Source: CALREA01 sp041674865
GTDB lineage: Bacteria; Patescibacteriota; Gracilibacteria; UBA1369; UBA12463
Length of the DNA: 7,021 bases
Reading direction: 5' to 3'
Assembly: GCA_041674865.1 (NCBI GenBank)
Contig: JBAYUX010000053.1
Coordinates: 1-7,021, forward strand
Positions 1 through 4,981 of this stretch are shown in pieces; position 1 is the stretch's first letter, and each line of letters opens with the position of its first letter. Made by a program: the position numbers and the translations under genes. The notes under the pieces are model-generated. The model worked only from the letters and a program-made list of their open reading frames with translations. It was not told the DNA's origin and made no database searches.

Positions 1-1068
1 GGAACAGATGTTGTCTCTTACAAATATAAAGTCGATAGTGGTGCATTCAGTGAGTTTATTGATGTGGCCACACTTGTCTCTCTTTCTGGATTGAGTGATG
101 GAAGTCATACCTTAACTGTTCATGGAAAAGATGTTCAAGGAAATGTCCAGGTAGCTCCCACGACTGCTACTTGGTCAGTTGATGCAACCGCTCCAGTTGG
201 AACTATTGCACTCGTTACTGCGAGTCCAATGAATATTTCTACTCCTACGATTTCCCTGACTGCCGAGGATGCTGGTGTTGGGAATACAGGCATGAAAATG
301 GCTTTCTCGTGCGATGATATCTCATACACTGACTTCATTGATTTTGTTGTCTCGTACAATACCTTTGATGTTGAGTCCGGACTTAATGGCTGCAATGCGA
401 CCGATGGTGATCGTCAGATTTTTGTGAAGCTCCGTGATTCACTTGAAAACACTTCCACATCTATTTCAACAGATTCATTTACGGTTCATACCGCTGCAGT
501 TGTTGCAACTTTTACCTCAAATCCTTCTAATGGATCTTCAGTGAATGTTACGTTTGTTATTGGTGGATCGTTCGTTTCTGGTTATAAATATCGTCTTGAT
601 TCTTCGTCGGTTGACGATTTTTCTGCGGATAGACTTGTAGCTCAAAGTATTTCTTTGAGTGATCTGAGTCCCGGATCTCACACGATGGACGTTATTGCGA
701 AAAGCGTTTTTGATGTTTACCAGTCAACTGATAGTCCAACGACCTACACTTGGACTGTTGCGACTCCTGTAGTTGTCAGTAGTGGCGGGGGAGGAGGTGG
801 CGGGGGCGGTGGATATTATCTTCCTCCTGCGACAACAACCGTAGCAACTACGTCGAAAAATTCTCAACCAACTTCCTTGAGTGATCTCAAAAACGACATG
901 ATTGTTAAGATCAAGAGTAGGGCACTGTATTATGTCATTATCAATGGACAGCGTAAGTCAATCTCCTACTCTGTGTACCGAAAAAAATACTATAAAACTT
1001 CTCGTGCTGTTACGATCCCTGATGCTCTCTTTAAGAAGGTTCCAGTATATCGTCCAGCAAAAAAGTAA
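1..1068 (+). CDS. Ig-like repeat surface protein with Gly10 linker and C-terminal module (5' partial)
   Basis: The frame is open from the first base of the window, so the N-terminus, including any signal peptide, lies upstream; 355 residues are visible, ending in TAA. The visible part reads as beta-sandwich Ig-like repeats. The first (about residues 1-58) and third (about 170-257) share a pattern: YKY, then a D-S segment, then LS-x-L-S-x-GSHT, then T-x-TW-x-V. The middle unit (about 60-165) has two cysteines and the DG-x-R-x-IFVKLRDS pattern of extracellular Ig-like repeats. A run of ten glycines (residues 262-271) followed by YYLPP leads to a Thr/Ser-rich stretch and a basic C-terminal module of about 60 residues (ALYYVIINGQRKSIS, YRKKYYK, ending PAKK). 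Repeats plus linker suggest a secreted or surface-anchored adhesin-like protein; ligand unknown. Glycine tracts of this kind are common in Patescibacteria surface proteins. It converges on the minus-strand block. Exact function is not assignable. Confidence 0.85.
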   Translation, partial: GTDVVSYKYKVDSGAFSEFIDVATLVSLSGLSDGSHTLTVHGKDVQGNVQVAPTTATWSVDATAPVGTIALVTASPMNISTPTISLTAEDAGVGNTGMKMAFSCDDISYTDFIDFVVSYNTFDVESGLNGCNATDGDRQIFVKLRDSLENTSTSISTDSFTVHTAAVVATFTSNPSNGSSVNVTFVIGGSFVSGYKYRLDSSSVDDFSADRLVAQSISLSDLSPGSHTMDVIAKSVFDVYQSTDSPTTYTWTVATPVVVSSGGGGGGGGGGYYLPPATTTVATTSKNSQPTSLSDLKNDMIVKIKSRALYYVIINGQRKSISYSVYRKKYYKTSRAVTIPDALFKKVPVYRPAKK

Positions 1069-1103
1069 CTATGGATCGTCTCGAATAACTATTTTTTTGG
1101 CTG
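1055..1103. terminator. Possible bidirectional terminator hairpin between convergent genes
   Basis: Bases 1055-1067 (CAGCAAAAAAGTA) can pair with 1090-1103 (TATTTTTTTGGCTG), giving about 13 pairs with one bulged G and one G-T pair. The loop is about 22 nt. The stem contains the stop codons of both convergent genes. An A-tract on one arm and a T-tract on the other suit termination in either direction, but the tracts lie inside the stem instead of flanking a GC-rich stem, so this is weak as an intrinsic terminator. It is the only candidate in the 20-nt gap. Confidence 0.35.
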
Positions 1104-1439
1104 ATTCTTTTTACTCGTGACGTACTCTTTTGTTTCTGGCGGAGTCATGTCTTTTACATTTCCCGCATCTTCTACGCTTTTGAAAGACCTCGAGTCAGTT
1201 ACTTCACTACGAAGCTTTTCATTCTCAATTTGAAGTTGTTCATTCTCGAGTTGAAGTTGTCTGAGCTCATAGCCTTTTTGAGAGGTTGCGCTCGTCATTG
1301 AGACGAATATGGCGCTCAAGATGATAATCATGCCACCAAGCGTCAAGACGAGCATCGTGATCGTCTTGTTTGTTTTTCGAGAGAACGTCTCTCGACTGAA
1401 TATTTTTACGTTACGCTTCGGGAGAATGACCTCATTCAT
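1089..1439 (-). CDS. FtsL/DivIC-like membrane coiled-coil protein, probable division protein
   Basis: This is a 116-residue protein with a short basic N-terminus (about 1-25, with KR and SRK clusters), one membrane helix (about 27-48), a coiled coil with regular Leu/Glu/Asn heptads (about 56-82) and a Pro/Lys-rich tail ending QPKK. After the coiled coil, residues 83-108 (SFKSVEDAGNVKDMTPPETKEYV) resemble the region in FtsL/DivIC proteins that follows the coiled coil (pattern: IE, Ar, lgmv-p, yv). Proteins of this architecture sit at the septum with the cytoplasmic N-terminus inside and the coiled coil outside, pairing with another small bitopic partner. It lies 25 nt downstream of the SLH-RlpA gene and is the last gene of the block; its stop is TAG. 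No Shine-Dalgarno sequence is visible before the ATG. Family membership rests on topology and a loose motif, so other small coiled-coil membrane proteins remain possible. Confidence 0.65.
   Translation of the reverse strand: MNEVILPKRNVKIFSRETFSRKTNKTITMLVLTLGGMIIILSAIFVSMTSATSQKGYELRQLQLENEQLQIENEKLRSEVTDSRSFKSVEDAGNVKDMTPPETKEYVTSKKNQPKK
1218..1259 (-). repeat. 21-bp tandem duplication coding one coiled-coil heptad
   Basis: Two adjacent 21-bp units (1218-1238 and 1239-1259) differ at two bases. On the coding strand they encode QLQLENE and QLQIENE, one heptad each. The unit size of exactly seven codons fits recent growth of the coiled coil by tandem duplication. Confidence 0.8.
1377..1395. 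repeat. Perfect inverted repeat, 8-bp arms and 3-nt loop, inside the FtsL-like gene
   Basis: TCGAGAGA (1377-1384) and TCTCTCGA (1388-1395) are exact reverse complements separated by ACG. In the mRNA the hairpin lies about 45 nt after the start codon, within codons for FSRETFSR. Repeated Ser-Arg codons may explain it, so no regulatory role is claimed. Confidence 0.6.
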
Positions 1440-1464
1440 ACGAGAAAGGTTTGATGTGTGTAGA

Positions 1465-2559
1465 TTACTTTTTTGGCGGAACTTCTCCTGAAACTGGCGC
1501 TTCTCCTGAAGGTGCTTTTGCTGTTCCTGCAGATGTTTGTGGTACTACTGGCTGCACTTCTTCGTCTTTCATGATGACATACTCAATTGGAATAATTCCT
1601 TCTGATGGATTTGCGAGATCGGTAAATGCTTTGCGACTTAGGTCGACGTCGAGACTTGGAGTGAATGGTCCTCGATCATTGATTCTGACCGTTACCGACT
1701 GGTTGTTTCGAAGGTAGGTGACTTTGATTTTTGTTCCAAATGGAAGTGTTTTATTTGCGGCTGTATAAGCGTTCATGTCATATTTTTCTCCATTCGATGT
1801 TCCTTTTCCCTGGAAACTATCACTATAAAAGGTTCCTCGTCCGAAGTAGTGTCCAGGCTCTCGAGTTTTAATGGCTCGGTAGATGAGGTCTGCGAACTCA
1901 CCTCTTGTTACACTTTCCGTTGGGGCTATTTTCATTTTCGTACTGTAGCTCAAAAGTGTCTTCGTCTTAGCAACTTCGATATACGGAGCAAACCACTCTT
2001 TTCCAGTCATATCCTTGAAAGAACTCTTCTTGTCTGTTGGAAGTGCGAGAGCTGGATCTCTGATTTGTTCAGTTGCGATAATCATTTTGACTGCCTCAGC
2101 GAGATTCACGTTGTCGTTTGGACGGAACTTTTTTTCTTTCGTGTTGATGACCTTTTTTTCAGCTAACTCTTTGATCGAGTCGTATGCCCAGTTTGTTTTT
2201 TTGACGTCGGTAAAGGTTAGATCTGTAGTGGTATCTGTTGTTTTGGTTGTTACAGACCCATAATCGATGAGTGCTTTTTTGATAATTCCCGCTGCTTCTG
2301 CGCGACTAATTTTTTGATTTGGACGGAAGGTGTGGTCTTCGTATCCTTTTATAATTCCCTGTTCTCTCAAGAAATTCACCTGAACAAGATATGACGAGCC
2401 TACCTCGATATCTGTGAATGAAGTTACTATCTTTCCTTGTTCTTCGGTTGCCCCAATAGCCACCACTGGTCCAATCATGAGTGATCCTACTACCACAGCT
2501 GTAATAAGACCTGCCGTAGCTGGGAGTTTATACCGAGACATTTCTTGTGAGTGATTCAT
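1465..2559 (-). CDS. Three-SLH-domain protein with C-terminal RlpA-like double-psi beta-barrel
   Basis: This is a 364-residue exported protein. Residues 1-38 form a signal sequence: basic start, hydrophobic core about 15-35, likely cleavage after an A-x-A near residue 37. Three S-layer-homology domains follow (about 48-97, 116-165 and 181-230), each with an F-x-D opening and a central G-I-I/V-I-like turn; the first reads GIIKGYEDHTFRP. SLH triplets bind secondary wall polymers. Residues 237-330 match the RlpA/3D double-psi barrel: GRGTFYSD, TSNGEKYD, TAANKTLPFGT, VRINDRGPF, DLSRKAF. RlpA proteins bind or cleave peptidoglycan, some as lytic transglycosylases. The usual TAAH histidine is Asn269 here, while Glu258 and Asp295 are kept, so catalysis is uncertain. 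A Pro/Ala/Ser/Glu tail ends PPKK. The gene follows jag after 60 nt and has no visible Shine-Dalgarno sequence. ATG codon 7 is an alternative start that would keep the signal sequence. Confidence 0.88.
   Translation of the reverse strand: MNHSQEMSRYKLPATAGLITAVVVGSLMIGPVVAIGATEEQGKIVTSFTDIEVGSSYLVQVNFLREQGIIKGYEDHTFRPNQKISRAEAAGIIKKALIDYGSVTTKTTDTTTDLTFTDVKKTNWAYDSIKELAEKKVINTKEKKFRPNDNVNLAEAVKMIIATEQIRDPALALPTDKKSSFKDMTGKEWFAPYIEVAKTKTLLSYSTKMKIAPTESVTRGEFADLIYRAIKTREPGHYFGRGTFYSDSFQGKGTSNGEKYDMNAYTAANKTLPFGTKIKVTYLRNNQSVTVRINDRGPFTPSLDVDLSRKAFTDLANPSEGIIPIEYVIMKDEEVQPVVPQTSAGTAKAPSGEAPVSGEVPPKK
1482..1510 (-). repeat. 11-bp direct repeat in the 3' end of the SLH-RlpA gene
   Basis: CTTCTCCTGAA occurs at 1482-1492 and 1500-1510, an 18-bp period. 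On the coding strand it gives a six-residue repeat, SGEAPV then SGEVPP, in the disordered tail. This is a short low-complexity duplication. Confidence 0.7.
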
Positions 2560-2580
2560 GAGAGTCTTCGTTATGGGAAT

Positions 2581-2609
2581 GATATAGAGAGGTGTTATGA
2601 GATCACCAA
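2581..2609 (-). promoter_or_regulatory. Weak candidate promoter for the SLH-RlpA gene
   Basis: In the 60-nt gap after jag, the minus strand reads TTGGTG (2609-2604), a 17-nt spacer and TATATC (2586-2581). Matches to the sigma-70 consensus are 3 of 6 and 4 of 6. The predicted start near 2574 would give a leader of about 15 nt. It could let the last two genes be transcribed apart from rpmH-jag, but the boxes are poor and read-through alone may suffice. Confidence 0.25.
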
Positions 2610-2619
2610 CTTTATTCTT

Positions 2620-3126
2620 TTACTCTTCGATCAGTGTTTTTGAGCGAATCGTAACTTGTCGGAAGTCACCTTCGCCGCTCGAAACTGTTTCAAGATCCTG
2701 GTATTCAGGCTTCGTGAAATGAACGTGAATGAGGCGTCTGAAGTATGGTGACATTGGTGGAAGTGTCTGGTTTTTTCGAGTCTTTCGAACCATTTCTGCC
2801 TTTTGTTCAGCCATTTTTAAGACATTCTCTTCTTGGCGTTTTCGGTAGTTTTCTACATCGAGGACGAAGCTAAAACTCTCTTCGTTTTGTGCAAGTTTTG
2901 ATTTTCCGCTTTCGTCGATCTTTCTCCAGAGCATGAGCTTCACCATGTGCTGTAATGCGATCAAGCTTTCTCCGTGATGACCGATGAGCGTTTTAGCATC
3001 TTCAGTTTCGAGGTTGACCCTATATGTTCCATCTTCATCTTTTGTAAGTTCAACGTTTGTCATGACAACGCCGAGTTGTTTCATAAATTCTTCCAGTGTC
3101 TGGAGAATCATTCGTTCAAGTTCCAT
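2620..3126 (-). CDS. jag: Jag/KhpB (EloR) RNA-binding protein with KH and R3H domains
   Basis: This is a 168-residue cytoplasmic RNA-binding protein. The KH-type domain covers about 22-95 and carries the GxxG loop as GHHG (49-52) followed by ESLIALQHMV, typical of Jag. A charged helix (about 93-118) leads to the R3H domain (about 120-163): LPPMSPYFRRLIHVHF with Arg130-x3-His134, then T-x-SSGEGDFRQVTI. In Firmicutes the homologue KhpB/EloR pairs with KhpA, binds RNA and influences cell elongation and wall synthesis. The separate N-terminal Jag_N domain of many homologues is absent; the protein starts almost directly at the KH fold, so it is a short-form Jag. It lies 46 nt downstream of yidC, the classical order. 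The upstream sequence is AT-rich with no Shine-Dalgarno sequence. Stop is TAA. The family assignment is firm; RNA targets are unknown. Confidence 0.95.
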   Translation of the reverse strand: MELERMILQTLEEFMKQLGVVMTNVELTKDEDGTYRVNLETEDAKTLIGHHGESLIALQHMVKLMLWRKIDESGKSKLAQNEESFSFVLDVENYRKRQEENVLKMAEQKAEMVRKTRKNQTLPPMSPYFRRLIHVHFTKPEYQDLETVSSGEGDFRQVTIRSKTLIEE

Positions 3127-3172
3127 AAAAATGTAAATAAAGAATTAGGTAGAGTTGTATCCTTTTCGCGTG

Positions 3173-4378
3173 TTACACCGTGATAATTTGCTTCGGTGAG
3201 TTGTCATCCTTCTTCTCACTTCCTTTGTTAACGTACCACTGCTGGCCGATACCAAAGAGTGTTGAAGTTGCCCAGTACAAGCCAACACCAGCTGGTGTTG
3301 ATGCCGTGAAGAGTGCGATCATAACTGGCATGACGTAGATCATCATACTGTTTGCCATTTCCATTTCTGACTTCTTTTCACCCTTGTCAGCTTTTTTGAT
3401 AGTCATCTTCATTTGAACGAATTGCAAGAGTCCGACGATCAAAGGAAGAACATAGGCATTTCGTTTCGTAAGTTCAAGAACTCCAAGGAAGAGTGTGTGA
3501 ATTTCATTAAAGGCAACACTTACAAATCCCGGATAGAGAAGGTAGGTGTTGTCTGGATTGAGGCCAGTTTGGACGACATAGAAAAGCGCGATCAATACCG
3601 GAAACTGAATAAGGAGAGGGAGGCAACTTCCAAATGGATTTACTTTGTGCTCTTTCCAGAGAGCCATTGTTTCTGCGCTTATTGCCTGCTGATTTCCCTT
3701 GTGCTTTTCTTTGAGCGCATTAAGTTTTGGCTGAAGTTCCTGCATTTTTTTCTGGGACTTGAGCGCCTTCTGTGAAGGCGCGAGAAGAACAAGACGGATC
3801 AAAATAGTAAGAAGAATGATTGCCAATCCGAGATCGTGACCTGGAATCTTTGCGGTAAGGAATATTAAGACGTTATAGATCGGTTGATAAAAAACGGCAG
3901 TCCAGACCCATCGGAACATGCTTGCATTAACGATCGTAAACTCCGGAGATTCGATAGTTTTACTATCGGTTGTTTTGAATGCAACCTTATAACGACCATT
4001 CTGTCCAAAAAGTGCGTGGTTCCAGTTACCATAGTCGAGTGCGAGTTTGTCGTGAGCCTTTACGATGAGCGGCTGAGTATCCGCACATACAATCTCTGGT
4101 TTTGCGTTAACTTGCTGCCACTGAGCGTTTGTATAGGTAAGTACGTCGAGTGGTTCACCCGGACAGTCGTTTGGAATCGTAATATTTGCGTCAGTATTGT
4201 TCTCGATAGTGATTCCTACGAGAGCGTTTTGGCCGTACTCAGTCTTGGTTGTAGTGATCTTCAACGGATCTCCTCCTGGAGTTGCTGCTGGAGGGGCGAC
4301 GAACTTTGTGAAAATGAAGTTTACAACAATAAAGATCGCTAGGAAGGTGACGACATTTCGGAGAATGTTTTTAGACAT
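3173..4378 (-). CDS. yidC: YidC/Oxa1/SpoIIIJ membrane protein insertase
   Basis: This 401-residue insertase places membrane proteins into the bilayer alone or with SecYEG. An N-terminal membrane helix (about 8-27) is followed by a beta-rich outer domain (about 35-150) and the conserved core: amphipathic helix (about 156-177), a helix (182-200) holding the groove arginine Arg195 in TILIRLVLLAPSQ, a charged cytoplasmic hairpin (203-245), NPFGSCLPLLIQFPVLIALFYVV (247-269), a helix near 306-323, one near 345-358, and TPAGVGLYWATSTLFGIGQQW (361-382). The outer domain is far smaller than the roughly 300-residue P1 domain of Gram-negative YidC, yet larger than in SpoIIIJ, where there is essentially none; it has two cysteines (72 and 98). 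The start overlaps the rnpA stop by 8 nt (ATGTCTAA), suggesting coupled translation. The sequence just before the ATG (AACCTCCC) is the opposite of a Shine-Dalgarno site. No lipobox is seen. Confidence 0.97.
   Translation of the reverse strand: MSKNILRNVVTFLAIFIVVNFIFTKFVAPPAATPGGDPLKITTTKTEYGQNALVGITIENNTDANITIPNDCPGEPLDVLTYTNAQWQQVNAKPEIVCADTQPLIVKAHDKLALDYGNWNHALFGQNGRYKVAFKTTDSKTIESPEFTIVNASMFRWVWTAVFYQPIYNVLIFLTAKIPGHDLGLAIILLTILIRLVLLAPSQKALKSQKKMQELQPKLNALKEKHKGNQQAISAETMALWKEHKVNPFGSCLPLLIQFPVLIALFYVVQTGLNPDNTYLLYPGFVSVAFNEIHTLFLGVLELTKRNAYVLPLIVGLLQFVQMKMTIKKADKGEKKSEMEMANSMMIYVMPVMIALFTASTPAGVGLYWATSTLFGIGQQWYVNKGSEKKDDNSPKQIITV
3763..3781. repeat. Perfect GC-rich inverted repeat, 8-bp arms and 3-nt loop, inside yidC
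   Basis: GCGCCTTC (3763-3770) and GAAGGCGC (3774-3781) are exact reverse complements around TGT. In yidC mRNA the hairpin covers codons about 200-206 (APSQKAL), just after the groove-arginine helix. A run of seven A follows about 15 nt later in the mRNA, not a U-run, so it is not an intrinsic terminator for yidC. Confidence 0.6.
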
Positions 4379-4712
4379 GTTGGGAGGTTAATGTTTCGAT
4401 AACTTTCTGGAGGGTTTCACGACGTTTCTCGGTGTCAGCTAGTGCAAGGGTCGGGGATACCATAATGCCATAGTCCGTACCTTTCTCAAAACGATCCAAT
4501 TGTTTTTCAATCAATGTGAATGCTTGCCGTCTAATGCGGTTACGCTCCACATTGTTCAACTTTGCATTCTTCGTAAAGAGAATACAAAAACGAGCTATGG
4601 AAGCTTGGGTGTGCCGTGTTCGGATAAAAACAAGAGATGTACGGAAACCCTTACCTTCCGCAAAAAGTTTTGAGATATCCTTTTTGCTGAGGCGATTGAG
4701 TTTTGGAAGCAT
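4371..4712 (-). CDS. rnpA: Ribonuclease P protein component
   Basis: This is a 113-residue basic protein, the usual length for RnpA, which assists the catalytic RNase P RNA in cutting 5' leaders from pre-tRNAs. The N-terminus (LPKLNRLSKKDISKLFAEGKGFRT) matches the family opening, where a basic segment precedes a K-DF-like helix and a G-x-R-x strand. The family's RNR signature appears as VERNRIRRQAF (55-65), preceded by KNAKLNN in place of the usual K-x-G-x-AV. The end reaches SQHV and overlaps the yidC start by 8 nt. It sits 5 nt after rpmH in the near-universal rpmH-rnpA pair, so both are surely cotranscribed. No Shine-Dalgarno sequence precedes the ATG; translation probably depends on coupling to rpmH. 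Confidence 0.95.
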   Translation of the reverse strand: MLPKLNRLSKKDISKLFAEGKGFRTSLVFIRTRHTQASIARFCILFTKNAKLNNVERNRIRRQAFTLIEKQLDRFEKGTDYGIMVSPTLALADTEKRRETLQKVIETLTSQHV

Positions 4713-4717
4713 TGTTA

Positions 4718-4846
4718 TTAGACAGTGAGCTTCTTTCGTCCTTTACGTCGTCGAGCAGCGAGAACCTTTCGTCCTCCAACTGTTTTTGATCGCTTCAAGA
4801 AGCCGTGTGTTCGAGCGCGTTTTCGCTTTTTGAGTTTAGCTAACAT
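4718..4846 (-). CDS. rpmH: Large-subunit ribosomal protein bL34
   Basis: This short gene reads as 42 residues, very rich in Arg and Lys. The core matches L34: KRKRARTHGFLKRS (7-20), a K-T-x-GGRKVLAARRRKGRKKLTV end (21-42). L34 is a small basic protein that fills rRNA crevices in the 50S subunit. Family members usually begin MKRT-[YF]-QPS and run about 44 residues; here the opening is MLAKLKKRKR, so the Q-P-S turn is missing and the N-terminus is slightly short. The ATG is the only plausible start next to the conserved core; AAGGA lies directly before it, but one base away is too near for a good Shine-Dalgarno fit. It is the first gene of the block, 5 nt before rnpA, with TAA stop and a promoter about 40-65 nt upstream. 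Confidence 0.95.
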   Translation of the reverse strand: MLAKLKKRKRARTHGFLKRSKTVGGRKVLAARRRKGRKKLTV

Positions 4847-4883
4847 ATCCTTATGGTTTTATGGCTTGAATTACTGCGGGGGT

Positions 4884-4912
4884 AGCTTATCGTGTATTTT
4901 TCGAAGTGTCAA
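4884..4912 (-). promoter_or_regulatory. Sigma-70-type promoter of the rpmH-rnpA-yidC-jag block
   Basis: The minus strand reads TTGACA (4912-4907), a perfect -35 box, a 17-nt spacer and TAAGCT (4889-4884) as -10. The -10 keeps only T1, A2 and T6, the three most important bases. The predicted start is near 4877, giving a leader of about 30 nt before the rpmH ATG at 4846. Position and spacing fit a constitutive ribosomal-protein promoter. Confidence 0.6.
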
Positions 4913-4944
4913 CAGACTGTTTTGACCCCAAACCTTCGATTATG

Positions 4945-4973
4945 TTGAAAAGAAGCGGATGCCTGTGTATAGT
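4945..4973 (+). promoter_or_regulatory. Sigma-70-type promoter giving a probable leaderless mRNA
   Basis: TTGAAA (4945-4950), a 17-nt spacer and TATAGT (4968-4973) each match the consensus at five of six bases. Seven bases past the -10 the start would be G4980 or close by, within two bases of the ATG at 4982. An in-frame TAG at 4970-4972 excludes any earlier start codon, so the transcript should have essentially no 5' leader. Confidence 0.6.
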
Positions 4974-4981
4974 TTTCCCGT

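Noticed and set aside
3413..3775. A 120-codon plus-strand open frame opposite the yidC core.
   Set aside because: It is a shadow of the conserved yidC coding frame; the product shows no recognisable motif.
3884..4342. A 152-codon plus-strand open frame opposite yidC.
   Set aside because: It is antisense to a firmly identified insertase, its product is Cys- and Trp-rich without domain character, and no promoter or ribosome site precedes it.
4371..4378. The 8-nt rnpA-yidC overlap as a sign of frameshift or gene fusion.
   Set aside because: Both proteins are complete with family-typical ends and starts; the overlap is best read as ordinary translational coupling.
4381..4394. GGGAGGTTAATG on the plus strand, resembling a strong Shine-Dalgarno site and start codon.
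   Set aside because: The frame ends after three codons (ATG TTT CGA TAA), and the site lies antisense within rnpA beside the yidC start.
4847..4981. Chromosomal replication origin next to rpmH.
   Set aside because: Only one near-match DnaA box, no AT-rich unwinding element and no dnaA gene are visible in the window.
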